A DNA stretch of 64,000 bases. It comes from Cycloclasticus pugetii PS-1. GTDB taxonomy: Bacteria; Pseudomonadota; Gammaproteobacteria; Methylococcales; Cycloclasticaceae. The notes beneath the pieces are model-generated. The model saw only the letters and a list, made by a program, of their open reading frames with translations. It did not search any database and was not told the DNA's origin. The stretch spans positions 1,364,001 through 1,428,000 of the forward strand of contig NZ_ARVU01000001.1 in NCBI RefSeq assembly GCF_000384415.1, written 5' to 3'. Of this stretch, positions 33,470-42,417 are shown one piece after another (the first letter of the stretch is position 1; each line of letters opens with the position of its first letter). Position numbers and translations under genes: made by a program.

Positions 33470-34186
33470 CTACACATTAAATCCATCTCCACCCAATTCT
33501 TCATACTTATAGCCAACACTGTATACAGATTTAATTAACTCTTGGTCTTTATAGTGATGAGCAATCTTTTTTCTCAGGTTTTTAATATGGCTATCTACGG
33601 TCCGATCAGTCACTACACGGTTATCTTCATACAGTTTATGCATTAACTGCGATCGCGAAAATATTCGCCCCGGTTGTTTTACCAATGTGCTCAGTAAACG
33701 AAACTCAACTGGGGTTAAATCCAACGCCTGCCCTGCTACTGTTGCTAATATTCGCTGTTCATCCAAGGTTACCAATTGATTCTCAACGGTTGATATCTGT
33801 TGCCGGTAAGACAACGTACGAAACAAAGCCTTAATTCTTGCCATCACTTCACGAGGGCTAAAAGGCTTGCAGATATAATCATTAGCACCTATCTCCAAGC
33901 CCAAAACTTTATCAATTTCTTCTACCCGTGCAGTAATCATAATGATCGGGATACCAGAAAAATGTCGTATTTCCTGGCAAAGAGTAATGCCATCTTTACC
34001 TGGCAGCATTAGGTCTAATAAAATAAGGTCCGGCTGCTCTTGCTGCACCCAGTCAATAACAGCGTCTCCATGGTTAATCCAATGAGTGCTATAGCCCTCC
34101 TTATGGAGATAGTCTTGCAGTAATTGCGCTATCTTAGTTTCATCTTCAACAATTAGAATGGTACGTTCTGGTTCGGCAGTATTCAT
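33470..34186 (-). CDS. baeR: Response regulator, BaeR-like (OmpR/PhoB class)
   Basis: 238 residues. Receiver domain with the acidic pocket ED at 14-15, phospho-acceptor D58 (LILLDLMLPG) and the switch Lys in YICKPFSP; then a winged-helix output domain (LDLTPVEFRLLSTL, VVTDRTVDSHIKNLRKK, VYSVGYKYE). GLEIGANDYICKPFSPREVMARI and DGITLCQEIRHFSGIPI closely follow E. coli BaeR. It reads in the same direction as, and 7 bases after, the kinase gene. Identity as BaeR is strengthened by the divergent spy gene, a known BaeR target in enterics. Confidence 0.87.
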   Translation of the reverse strand: MNTAEPERTILIVEDETKIAQLLQDYLHKEGYSTHWINHGDAVIDWVQQEQPDLILLDLMLPGKDGITLCQEIRHFSGIPIIMITARVEEIDKVLGLEIGANDYICKPFSPREVMARIKALFRTLSYRQQISTVENQLVTLDEQRILATVAGQALDLTPVEFRLLSTLVKQPGRIFSRSQLMHKLYEDNRVVTDRTVDSHIKNLRKKIAHHYKDQELIKSVYSVGYKYEELGGDGFNV

Positions 34187-34193
34187 AGCGTGA

Positions 34194-35654
34194 TTATCCT
34201 GATGAAATGGGTAGCTCCAAGGTGATTTTCAGCCCACCCAGTGATGAAGGCTCGGCTGTCAATTTTCCCTCGTGTGCTTCTGCAATACTCTGCGCAATAG
34301 ATAAACCGAGCCCAGAACCACCGGAATCTCGGTTACGAGAATTATCTACTCGAAACAACCGTTCAAATAAACGTGGTATCAATTCTGGCGAAATACCGGG
34401 TTCGCTATCTTCAAAACAGATCGTTAACGAAGCTTCCTTTTTACATTGTATCTTTACGCGACCTCCTTCATGGGTATAACGAAGGCTGTTTTCTAATAAA
34501 TTTGTGAACAGCTGAGTAAGTCGCTGAGGGTCAGCCAATACCATGGGGCAGGGTTCATCGCATGCTACGCTCAAAGTAATCTTCTTCTGCTGCATTGGAA
34601 GCACGTAGCCTTCCGCTACATTTTGTAGCAACAAAAATGGATTCACTGCTACCTTTTCATAGGTCAGCGAGCCTTGATCGGAAAGAGAAAGTTGGTACAA
34701 ATCATCAACCAGCCGTTGTAAATGCTTAACCTCCAAAGAAAGGGATTGAATCGACTCGCTATTCAGCTCCCTAACATTATCTTCCATAGCTTCCAATTCA
34801 CCTTTAAGGATGGTCAGCGGTGTGCGCAATTCGTGAGAGATATCTGCAATCCACTGACGGCGACTTTGCTGATTTTGATCAAGTGTCTCAGCAAGGGTGT
34901 TTAAATCAGTGGCCAAGTCTCCCAATTCATCTCTAGAAATTTTCTCCACACGGCTGTCAAATTGACCAGATGTCAGTTGCCGCGCTATACCTGTTAACCT
35001 AGTAATGGGCTTATTAAATGCACGTGCCAGCAATAAAGAAACAATAACAGCAATCACAAACGAGAGTATTCCTGTTAATAGTAAATTCTTAACTTGATCA
35101 CGTTCAAACCGCTGCTCTATACCCGTACGCATACCTTTCAAACGTCGCATACTCAGATAACCGATCACCTCATCATCCAGCATTATTGGCAGTTTCCGAT
35201 CATTTTTCGAAGCGGGCGGACCAAAAATGGACGTTTGAGCACTATCCTGCAAGCCTATTCGGCCGCGCAAATGGGGCGGTAAAACAGCTGCGTGATGACG
35301 TCGTTCAGAATACACACGGGCTGAACCAAGCCTAGCCGAAGGCTCTTGTCTATGATGCTCTGGCTGTTTAGCATTTCTTGGCGGTGGCGATGCCAGTTCA
35401 TGTTCAAGCAACAATTGTTGCCACAAAAGAGGCTTATTTTTCAGAAAATCCCAATGGCCATATTGTCGGTACAGCCCACTTAAGGTTCGTTCAACGTTGT
35501 TCAGCCTTTTTAATCTAACGTCTTCAATATACTGGCCAAAACCCTGCTGGAAGCTATAACGAGTCACCGCCATATTAACGAGCAAAATCAGAAGTATCAC
35601 CAATAGAATAGAGAAAAACAGCTTGTGCCAAATTCTAATTCGTATAGAAAACAT
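34194..35654 (-). CDS. baeS: Sensor histidine kinase, BaeS-like
   Basis: 486 residues. Two membrane helices (about 11-30 and 190-210) flank a periplasmic domain; a HAMP region (about 211-262), the HisKA motif WIADISHELRTPLTILKGE with H274, and a HATPase domain with N box (LLENSLRYTHEGG) and G boxes (DSGGSGLGLSIAQSIAEAH) follow. The periplasmic domain is rich in His, Arg and Pro (about 88-130), unlike enteric BaeS, which could affect ligand or metal sensing. It senses envelope stress and phosphorylates the BaeR-like regulator. Confidence 0.87.
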   Translation of the reverse strand: MFSIRIRIWHKLFFSILLVILLILLVNMAVTRYSFQQGFGQYIEDVRLKRLNNVERTLSGLYRQYGHWDFLKNKPLLWQQLLLEHELASPPPRNAKQPEHHRQEPSARLGSARVYSERRHHAAVLPPHLRGRIGLQDSAQTSIFGPPASKNDRKLPIMLDDEVIGYLSMRRLKGMRTGIEQRFERDQVKNLLLTGILSFVIAVIVSLLLARAFNKPITRLTGIARQLTSGQFDSRVEKISRDELGDLATDLNTLAETLDQNQQSRRQWIADISHELRTPLTILKGELEAMEDNVRELNSESIQSLSLEVKHLQRLVDDLYQLSLSDQGSLTYEKVAVNPFLLLQNVAEGYVLPMQQKKITLSVACDEPCPMVLADPQRLTQLFTNLLENSLRYTHEGGRVKIQCKKEASLTICFEDSEPGISPELIPRLFERLFRVDNSRNRDSGGSGLGLSIAQSIAEAHEGKLTAEPSSLGGLKITLELPISSG

Positions 35655-36036
35655 GCTTTAAACAGCCCTTAGTAAGGATACATAGCCTGAAGCAGCCGTT
35701 TGCATAGTCTCTGCTAAATCTCTTCTAGGCTGTACACCTATTTGCTGAAAGGCAGATATGATCGCCTTAAATATGCCGGTAATAAATTCTGTGCTTGCTG
35801 TTACGTTTAGGTTTATCATCTTATCCCTACTCTTTATTCATTATTCCACCAACAATAAAATTGTAGCGACTAAATATGGATTAAATATGAAGATTAATCA
35901 CTTAATCATCTTAGGCCATATCTCCACATTTTCTTCACATTCTCTTCGTAATTGCTACAACATTGCCCCCTATTCTATAACTCAAGAACAGAGACATTAA
36001 CCGCCCTGTTCTGCTTATTAAATTTAGGAGAAAACC
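35655..36036. promoter_or_regulatory. Divergent baeS-spy intergenic region with a possible BaeR site
   Basis: About 380 bases between the start codons. TTCTCTTCGTAATTGC at 35940-35955 loosely resembles the published E. coli BaeR box (TTTTTCTCCATDATTGGC) and lies upstream of a TATTCT-like element at 35971. The resemblance is partial and unproven. A rightward 80-codon open frame here is rejected. Confidence 0.3.
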
Positions 36037-36363
36037 ATGAATATTAAAGCAGCTTTATTAACATCAGCAATCGCCCTTACAGTAGCCACCAGTGCCTATG
36101 CAGAAAGATCTGACGACTGCTCTAAAGGCAAAATGCAAAAAAGAGGCCCATCAATTGCTCATTTGCAAGAAAAGCTTGATTTAACCGACAAGCAGGCCGA
36201 TTCACTTAAAGTGCTATTTGAAGAGCAACGAGCCAAACAAAAAGCACTTCGAAAAACGCATAAAGAAAACCGAGACATCATGCATGAAAAAATCTCTAAC
36301 ATTCTAACAAAAGAGCAATTGGAAGAATTCAAAGAGATGAAGCCTAAAAAACCTCATAGATAA
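36037..36363 (+). CDS. spy: Spy/CpxP-like periplasmic chaperone
   Basis: 108 residues. Signal peptide ends at TSAYA (residue 22). The mature protein is mostly helical and charged, with LDLTDKQADSLKVLFEEQRAK and ILTKEQLEEFKEMKPKKP, the two LTxxQ-type repeats of Spy/CpxP proteins. Spy is an ATP-independent periplasmic chaperone. A clear AGGAG precedes the ATG. Position opposite baeSR matches the known regulation of spy by BaeR. It has a C in DDCSKG, not conserved in Spy. Confidence 0.85.
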   Translation: MNIKAALLTSAIALTVATSAYAERSDDCSKGKMQKRGPSIAHLQEKLDLTDKQADSLKVLFEEQRAKQKALRKTHKENRDIMHEKISNILTKEQLEEFKEMKPKKPHR

Positions 36364-36371
36364 CATTAACC

Positions 36372-36416
36372 ACACTACGCACAACAGGCTACACAGGCTG
36401 TTGTGCGTAGTGTTTC
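36372..36416 (+). terminator. Terminator of spy
   Basis: 16-base arms (36372-36387 and 36398-36413), perfect, 10-base loop, followed by TTC. It begins 8 bases after the spy stop. Confidence 0.8.
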
Positions 36417-36639
36417 TTACTCAGAATGCTAGCTTAAAGTAGCCCACAACAAGCCCCCTAAATATGGCAATTTGATTTCCAAAAATAATTAAATAGCCAC
36501 ACTCTTAAGCTTAGTCAAATACCATAAAACCAAGCTCTTTCGCCCTTTATGGCAAGCATAATACGAGACTTTTAAGTATCGTTTTATTCCACTGACGATT
36601 ATAAAAAGAAGAAAGAACTAATCCCTTATTACGTTAAAC

Positions 36640-36712
36640 CCTGATGCGGATTGTAGGCTACTTCCCAATAATGACCTTCCGTATCTTGAAAATAACCGGA
36701 GTAACCACCCCA
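36640..36712 (+). repeat. Degraded copy of the VOC gene end
   Basis: 73 bases matching 32975-33047 at 64 positions; equals the last 24 or so codons of the VOC gene on the minus strand, cut off from any start. The match stops abruptly where the dehydrogenase remnant begins. Confidence 0.75.
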
Positions 36713-36904
36713 TTTATGAAACATTTATTGACCATGAAAATGGATAATGCCTTAGCGGGAGTTGATGATTTTCATCCGATAGGCCGCATCGGCACACCGG
36801 ATGACATTGCCAACAGCATCTTGTTCCTTTTAAATGATTGCTCCAGCTGGGTAACAGGTGCCATTTGGGATGTGGATGGCGGAGTGACTGCAGGTAGAAA
36901 CTAA
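36713..36904 (+). pseudogene. C-terminal remnant of a short-chain dehydrogenase (SDR)
   Basis: About 60 codons encode the SDR C-terminus: [20 protein letters not shown], then a segment with [14 protein letters not shown], then a stop. The N-terminal 180 or so residues with the cofactor site and the YxxxK are missing. The open frame runs back into the VOC fragment, but that fusion is not a real protein. The cupin gene follows 21 bases on, so the SDR and cupin probably once formed an operon. Confidence 0.75.
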
Positions 36905-36925
36905 ACGATTAACTAGGTGCTTAAA

Positions 36926-37588
36926 ATGACGACACAAATCAATACCGATTTTTCACAACGAATTGTAATTCAACCCGATGACTATCGCTGGGTTGACTCG
37001 CCCATGCCCGGCGTGGAACGCATGATGCTCGATAGAATCGGTGATGAAATCGCACGTGCAACCTCCATTGTGCGTTACGAACCCTTTAGTGAGTTCTCGT
37101 CACATACTCATACAGGTGGCGAGGAGTTCTTTGTGCTCGACGGTGTGTTTTCTGACGAGCATCAAAGCTATGGTAAAGGCTGTTATGTACGAAACCCCAT
37201 TGGCACAGCACACACACCTAAAATAGGTAAAGAAGGCGCAACTATTTTCGTCAAACTACAACAGTTTGACGAAGCAGATACACAACAAAAAGTCATCGAT
37301 ACCCAAACACAATCATGGCACCCAGGGCTAGTGGAAGGTCTAAGCGTCATGCCGCTACATGAATTTGGAAGTGAGCACGTAGCGTTAGTGAAATGGGCGC
37401 CGAACACGCAATTCAATACCCACCAGCACTGGGGTGGAGAGGAGATTTTTGTATTAGAGGGTACTTTTCATGATGAGCATGGCAGCTATCCTCAAGGCTC
37501 ATGGTTACGCAGCCCACACCTGAGTCGACATACCCCCTTCACCAAAGAAAATGGCGCATTGATTTACGTAAAAACCGGACACCTGTAA
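36926..37588 (+). CDS. Double-cupin protein (ChrR-like cupin domains)
   Basis: 220 residues in two similar halves: SHTHTGGEEFFVLDGVF (His, His, Glu of the first cupin) with GTAHTPK, and FNTHQHWGGEEIFVLEGTF with LSRHTPF. Both halves keep the metal-ligand pattern HxH...E...H. They resemble the cupin of ChrR anti-sigma factors, but there is no zinc-binding N-terminal domain, so it is probably an enzyme. The ATG at 36926 is chosen over a GTG 9 bases upstream. Function unknown. Confidence 0.8.
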   Translation: MTTQINTDFSQRIVIQPDDYRWVDSPMPGVERMMLDRIGDEIARATSIVRYEPFSEFSSHTHTGGEEFFVLDGVFSDEHQSYGKGCYVRNPIGTAHTPKIGKEGATIFVKLQQFDEADTQQKVIDTQTQSWHPGLVEGLSVMPLHEFGSEHVALVKWAPNTQFNTHQHWGGEEIFVLEGTFHDEHGSYPQGSWLRSPHLSRHTPFTKENGALIYVKTGHL

Positions 37589-37745
37589 ATACAGTGCTTT
37601 TGTCCGTTGTGTTTGGTCTGTAGTAGCGTTTTGGCTACAGTGGCGAAGCCACCCCAAAGCGGAGCGTAGACCAGAACATAAAACCAATAGGGTCCATTAA
37701 TTGGTGGGAAGTCTCAGATCACGCTTGAACGACTGGTTAAGTATT

Positions 37746-38486
37746 TTATTTCTCTTTAAACACACCATTTTTTATAAATTCAATGGTTTGATCTGCCACT
37801 TCACTGTCATAACGCATCATCGAATGACCCGTTTCTATAATGATAAAATCTGTCATACCATCAATCTTGGTGGCTTCTACCGAAACAAGTCCATCATCTT
37901 TTCCTGGTATAACCGTGTCATTCAATTTACTCTTGAGCTCTCCTGCAATAATACCCACGGGATAGTATGGAGGCTTTAGTGATTTTGGAAAACTCTTATC
38001 ATCGGTACCTAAGGCTTTAGCTGTTGGGCCGAGAATATCCATTAACCAACTGTTACTGAAGTGGTCAGCCGCTTTGCTGCCTTTATTTGGGGTGCCCAAT
38101 AAAACGACTCTTCCCAGTTTATCTACCTTATTATTTTGTAGGTAAGCTCTAACCATCAATCCTCCGAGTGAATGCCCTACGAAATTAACGTTTTGAGTAT
38201 GATTTTGGCAACATTGGTTAATTTGTAAACTGATATCTTGCAAGATTTCATCAGGCTTTTGATGTAAAGAACTGTACCCCACACGCTGAACATAATACCC
38301 GGCATCTTCAAGTCGAGAAGCTAGCAACCACATTGACGTATTGCTTCGACCTAGGCCGTGAAGAAGAACAATAATTTCCTTATTCTCAGCCACCTCATCA
38401 TTGTGATTAAACCAAGCGTTGGCAGCTTTAAAAGTAACTAATGTTACTAGTAATATTGTAAAAATAAGACTAAATAATTTTTTCAT
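37746..38486 (-). CDS. Exported alpha/beta hydrolase (lipase-like)
   Basis: 246 residues. N-terminal signal or anchor (about 5-22), LLHGLGRSNTSMWLL (oxyanion-type HG), FVGHSLGGLMVRAYL (nucleophile Ser in GHSLGG), PGKDDGLVSVEA (acid) and ETGHSMM (His). This is the layout of small LipA/triacylglycerol-lipase-like esterases. Substrate unknown. It is transcribed alone, convergent with the cupin gene. Confidence 0.82.
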   Translation of the reverse strand: MKKLFSLIFTILLVTLVTFKAANAWFNHNDEVAENKEIIVLLHGLGRSNTSMWLLASRLEDAGYYVQRVGYSSLHQKPDEILQDISLQINQCCQNHTQNVNFVGHSLGGLMVRAYLQNNKVDKLGRVVLLGTPNKGSKAADHFSNSWLMDILGPTAKALGTDDKSFPKSLKPPYYPVGIIAGELKSKLNDTVIPGKDDGLVSVEATKIDGMTDFIIIETGHSMMRYDSEVADQTIEFIKNGVFKEK

Positions 38487-38677
38487 CTTACTGTCTGTTA
38501 GATTTATAAATGCAAGTGTTCAGTTGATTACAGTTAGCTCTAAAACACATAACGCTCGGACTCTCTAGGGTCGGGAATCAATAGGGTCAGGATCTATTTA
38601 TTTTTAAATTACTATATTTTTCAAGACCTTGAAGATTTTATTTTACTCTAACCCCAATTGTTCAAGGCAGAAACCGA

Positions 38678-38986
38678 TCATTCACGTTCAACGATGGGAC
38701 AGTTACTGCTTTTGAATTTTATATTAGGCTGTGGCCCCGGCATAGCTCGTGTCAAAAAGCTGGGTGTTTGCCGTTCAAAATGTGCTTCGCAGGCACGATC
38801 AAAAAAGATAGTCAGCGATATAAGGTCAATCTGTTTTAACGACTGAGCCACGCGTTGATGTGTTTTGATAAACAGCACCATCGTATCCAAGTCTCTCAAA
38901 TTGACGGCGGAAGGTGGCAATGCTGCTTGCGTATAGCTAGCGCTGCTTAATAAAAGAAGACTGACAATACCGCGAATACTCTTCAT
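38678..38986 (-). CDS. Hypothetical secreted protein (102 residues)
   Basis: Signal peptide (ends about TQAA, residue 22) followed by a short region with two cysteines (ACEAHF, SSNCPIV). No family recognised. Length, signal peptide and strand agreement with its neighbours support it being a gene. Confidence 0.55.
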   Translation of the reverse strand: MKSIRGIVSLLLLSSASYTQAALPPSAVNLRDLDTMVLFIKTHQRVAQSLKQIDLISLTIFFDRACEAHFERQTPSFLTRAMPGPQPNIKFKSSNCPIVERE

Positions 38987-39058
38987 GCTTTCTCTACCCT
39001 ATCTCACATTTGGTGTGTTGCCATACAAGCGATATGACATTGCCCTTATATCAAACCG

Positions 39059-39439
39059 TTACTTTGGACTGATAATAACCTTTATTTTATTCGCTTGAGA
39101 TTCAGGCGCACTAATATCAATAGTGTATTGATTGCCATAGGTCAACCAGGTTTCACCAACTTCATTCGCCGTCAAATAACACACTTCACTCCACTTACTT
39201 GCTTCGCAGTTCACACTGGCAATTTCAGGCGAGAATGAGACGATTGCAGGGTAGACTCCCCACCAGCCAGGAAAACCATTGCTAATGCTTAAAACTTCTT
39301 TGGTTTCGCCGACGGCTAAATAAATAGCCGAGTCATCGTCTCTCGTTTCAATTAAGGATTCATAACTCGTTCGAGCGCTTGCACACCCTTGAAGTAGTAC
39401 GACGATGAAAGCGAAGGCGATCATTTTAAAATTCATCAT
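39059..39439 (-). CDS. Hypothetical lipoprotein (126 residues)
   Basis: Lipobox LLQGC with Cys at residue 19; the rest is beta-rich (IYLAVGETKEVLSISNG, GETWLTYGNQYTIDI), like an Ig-like or pilotin-type domain, with two further cysteines that could form a disulfide. No named family. Confidence 0.65.
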   Translation of the reverse strand: MMNFKMIAFAFIVVLLQGCASARTSYESLIETRDDDSAIYLAVGETKEVLSISNGFPGWWGVYPAIVSFSPEIASVNCEASKWSEVCYLTANEVGETWLTYGNQYTIDISAPESQANKIKVIISPK

Positions 39440-39498
39440 ATAAAATCTCTATGTAATATGGGCTCAAAACAAACCGCTTCATGTGTTGTCATACTCAT

Positions 39499-40086
39499 TT
39501 AACACCCCATTGGAATGGCGATATTAATTACCGTTACGACCTGCCATTGTGTATTAATTAATTTTTCTATTTTAATGCGTGCCGTGCTAAGCGAAACCTC
39601 GACGGGACTGTAACCTTCTGGCCAACCATCTCCATTAAGTATCCTTACCCACTCCTCGCCGCCTTTCGCCAATACCGCTGCATTTATTTCATCATGCGTG
39701 ACTTCTGGAAAGCAGTCCACATTCACCTCATCAAAATTCGGCAATAACACCGTATGGTTGTCAGCGATCTTAAGCCGATGCCATTTGGTCGTACAGTGTT
39801 TCCACTCCGTTAAGTCAAGATGTGGGCCTTCGGCATTGACTGATAAACTCGTTTCAAGCTGCAGAGCAACTCGATAGTTTTCGCGATCTTTGCCATGAAG
39901 CATGACCGTTGCTTGAGACAGGTTCTCGCCAGCCTCAAGCCCAGAAAAATACGCTTTTTTGAAAGGGGCATTATAATTTATCGGGTTCTGAAATGAAATC
40001 TGTCCATCGGGTATGAACGTGATTCTGTCGAATGCGTAAGAATAATTCGACAAACCAATCATTAACAATGCCACAAAATATTTCAT
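39499..40086 (-). CDS. Hypothetical secreted protein (195 residues)
   Basis: Start MKYFVALLM gives a signal peptide ending about SYA (residue 17); an in-frame start 7 codons upstream is less likely. The mature part is beta-rich with four cysteines (HCTTKW, DCFPEV and the C-terminal GC among them). No family recognised. It precedes the lipoprotein gene on the same strand by 59 bases. Confidence 0.62.
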   Translation of the reverse strand: MKYFVALLMIGLSNYSYAFDRITFIPDGQISFQNPINYNAPFKKAYFSGLEAGENLSQATVMLHGKDRENYRVALQLETSLSVNAEGPHLDLTEWKHCTTKWHRLKIADNHTVLLPNFDEVNVDCFPEVTHDEINAAVLAKGGEEWVRILNGDGWPEGYSPVEVSLSTARIKIEKLINTQWQVVTVINIAIPMGC

Positions 40087-40446
40087 CTTTGTACGTCCCT
40101 TCCCCATTGTTGTTTAGCCTATTCAAAATCAATAGTGTCAGACTCGATTGATTTTATTTTTAAACGCTTTCGATTTCCTATCACCCCCTTTGCTCCTTGG
40201 ATGCATGGGTCTCTTGACTTTAGCCTTTATCGTTTCTTTAAAAGAATCACTGCCTAACACCCAAAGTTTGTTAGTTACCTCGCGTATTGCTTGAAGATTT
40301 TTTTGCAGAACCTCACCATCAAATAATGCACGGTACGCTTCACCACAGGGCTGACTGCTTTTCCCCTAAAGGTTTATATAACTCATGCTCTACGACTCAT
40401 TCGTTTGCTTTACCCAATCGTTTTATACTTAATGATATTTTTATTA
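40087..40446. other. Noncoding region at the tail of the cassette array
   Basis: About 360 A+T-rich bases. On the minus strand a short element (CTAAC...GTTAG, 40254-40276) recalls attC core boxes but has no arms, so I do not call it. Nothing else is seen. Confidence 0.45.
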
Positions 40447-41439
40447 TTATTTATCAATCGCTTTATAGAAAGCCTTAATAAATGCGTTATAGTTTTCATA
40501 ATGAGGCATATGACCTACCCCGTCCAACTCAATAAGCACTGAGTCTTTAATCATAGCTTTAGTGCTTTTTCCAAGATCTTTATATTCGCCTAACTTTCTA
40601 GTGACACCTTCTTTTAACCAACCTCTACCTGGGCCCGTTTTATCTCTAGTACCAATGATTAAGAAAGTTTCATTCTTAATTTGTGAAAACCTACTCACTA
40701 TATTTTCGGAGAAAATAGGGCCATAAGTTAAAGCATTATTCCAAGCAACAGTTTCCCAATCTTTCCCTGCAAGCATTCCTTTTAAAGGAATTAAAAGCTT
40801 CTCGTATTCGCTGGACCATTTCCCATCATAATAATTCTTACTTTGATAGCTTCTAGCTTTATCCAGTGTTGTAGCAAGCTCTCTTTTATAGAAAAAGTTA
40901 ACATCTTTGAACTCTACATACTTTCCATAATCCTCTAAGCCAATAGGGTTAATCAGAATGAGTTTATTAACTGATGCAGGATAATTAACAGCAAATGTTG
41001 TAGCTAACATACCCCCCATTGAATGACCTACAAGATCAAATTTTTTGATATTTAAACCATCCAATAATGATTTAGTGTTTAATGCCAGCTGCCCAAAGCT
41101 ATATTGATAGTAATCTGGTTTTGAGGATTTACCAAAGCCAATTTGATCCGGTATAAGCACTCTATACTTTTTCTTTAAAAGATCTTTTGCGACTTTTTCC
41201 CAATAGTAACCTGAGAAATTTTTACCATGGAATAAGACGATTACTTTTCTTGCATCTTTATCCCCAATATCCATGTATCGCATTTTTAAACGTTGATTTT
41301 GAGAATCAAGATCGAATGTCTTAACTTCAAATGGGTATTCAAACCCATCCAACTCTTTATTATACTTTATGTGATTTTCAGCAAATGCCTGTGAAATTAA
41401 GGCAAAAACTGAAACTATAATCAAAAAAAACTTTTTCAT
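40447..41439 (-). CDS. Exported alpha/beta hydrolase, probable gene cassette
   Basis: 330 residues with a signal peptide (ending AFA, residue 20). VLFHGKNFSGYYWEKVA, LVGHSMGGMLATTFA (nucleophile Ser), IIGTRDKTGPG (acid) and GVGHMPHYEN (His) give a full hydrolase triad. It belongs to the broad haloalkane dehalogenase/epoxide hydrolase-like group; substrate unknown. Its start is 14 bases after the decayed attC core, the spacing seen for the other cassettes, so it is probably the last recognisable cassette, though no attC follows it. Confidence 0.8.
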   Translation of the reverse strand: MKKFFLIIVSVFALISQAFAENHIKYNKELDGFEYPFEVKTFDLDSQNQRLKMRYMDIGDKDARKVIVLFHGKNFSGYYWEKVAKDLLKKKYRVLIPDQIGFGKSSKPDYYQYSFGQLALNTKSLLDGLNIKKFDLVGHSMGGMLATTFAVNYPASVNKLILINPIGLEDYGKYVEFKDVNFFYKRELATTLDKARSYQSKNYYDGKWSSEYEKLLIPLKGMLAGKDWETVAWNNALTYGPIFSENIVSRFSQIKNETFLIIGTRDKTGPGRGWLKEGVTRKLGEYKDLGKSTKAMIKDSVLIELDGVGHMPHYENYNAFIKAFYKAIDK

Positions 41440-41452
41440 ATTAATTTTATCT

Positions 41453-41496
41453 ATGTAATGGTTATACTTTTTGTCCTTTTAAACGACTTGTTACAT
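41453..41496 (-). repeat. Decayed attC site (E)
   Basis: The R''-type box GTTACAT (41490-41496) overlaps the stop of the upstream cassette gene as in the others. The opposite box reads ATGTAAT (41453-41459) instead of an AAC-ending core, and the arms are short (44 bases in all). Position between two genes with cassette-like spacing supports the call. Confidence 0.5.
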
Positions 41497-42311
41497 GTAC
41501 GATGATAAACATTCCCAAATTTCACCAAGGTCAATCCAGACTGGTGACTTAATTAAACCAGATTGGAAAGCAGCAAAGAAAGCCAATACAGCAGTAAGTC
41601 TAAGCATCCAAGAGTTTGCAGATTTAGCAGACTTTGCTCTCGCAGTCTCAATTTGGTACTGCTCTAGAGTAGCAATAGCTTTACCAGTAATTATAAAGTC
41701 AAAGCTACCACCTTGATTTTTTAACTCCCCGATGATACGAAAGAGGATAAATATAAATCCATTTTCCTTCGTAGCTCTGTTTTCTGCGGATGTAAATACC
41801 ACCTAATTGAATACATATAACTCATTAGATCAAGCGATGAAAATGATTTATGAGGTTCTTCTGATTGTTTAGCAATAATACTTTCTAGAACCTTCATTCT
41901 CTTCGGAAGTTGTAAGGTTTTCTTGTTGAAGAAGTATTGTGGAACAGAATTTTTTGCTAAAGCATAAATTGATTGCAGCTTATAAAACCAAGTCCACTCA
42001 TGAAGGATATAATCCCAAACACCTTTATATGTATGTGTTACTAACCCATGATAATGCTCAACTCGTAAGTTTAAGCCAGAATAAAGTGAAAAAGGAATAA
42101 CAGCATCGGTACGGAAACCACCACCTTCAAAGTGATTACCATTTAATCCATTTTCTTCAATAGAATTAACTAACATGATAGGAGCATCGCCTTCGTAGAG
42201 GCTTATAGAGTAGCAATTAACTTGCTTTCCTGACTCTCCGGTTCTAGGAATTTGAACAGGGCATGACTTTTTTAACAACCTACTCAAAATCCATTTCGTA
42301 ACTTTATTCAT
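41491..42311 (-). pseudogene. Frameshifted cassette gene, membrane protein of unknown function
   Basis: The first frame (from 42311) encodes 196 residues and stops at 41721. The adjacent frame continues to 41491 with GGSFDFIITGKAIATLEQYQ and a membrane helix near the end. Adding one G to the GGGG run (complement of 41727-41730) would join them as ...SSFVSSGELKNQGG..., about 273 residues, a smooth reading. So a one-base loss or a sequencing error is likely. The N-terminal part has HYHGLVTHTYKG and HEWTWFYKLQ but no family I know. The stop lies in the attC core, as expected for a cassette. Confidence 0.65.
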
Positions 42312-42332
42312 GCCACCTCAAGTTGATAGTAC

Positions 42333-42413
42333 ATGTAACGTTTTAAATAAGGGGCGCGCGGCTCTTTGCGCGTCCTAGTGAGCACAGCGAGCGACTTAAT
42401 TTTTTTGTTAGCC
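42333..42413 (-). repeat. attC site (D)
   Basis: 81 bases between core boxes ATGTAAC (42333-42339) and GTTAGCC (42407-42413) on the plus strand. A+T-rich outer arms are imperfectly complementary and the centre is G+C-rich. It begins just after the stop of the 42,418-43,125 gene and ends 22 bases before the next start. Confidence 0.75.
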
Positions 42414-42417
42414 ATAA

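Noticed and set aside
35758-36000. 80-codon open frame upstream of spy
   Set aside because: A+T-rich promoter region of divergent genes; the frame resembles random sequence and has no ribosome site.
36644-36904. 86-residue fusion protein
   Set aside because: Its first part is antisense to a VOC gene fragment and its second is the tail of a dehydrogenase; it is a junction of two broken genes.
38540-38552. VCR-like core box (GCGTTATGTG on the minus strand)
   Set aside because: No matching opposite box or complementary arms within 200 bases.
40254-40276. Short CTAAC/GTTAG pair on the minus strand
   Set aside because: Boxes only about 20 bases apart without attC arms, and not at the end of a gene.
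41721-41735. Programmed ribosomal frameshift
   Set aside because: No slippery heptamer or downstream structure is evident at the G run; a mutation or sequencing error is simpler.
41491-41802. Separate 103-residue gene overlapping the cassette gene
   Set aside because: It reads better as the second half of the same gene after a one-base loss in a G run; no ribosome site precedes its ATG.
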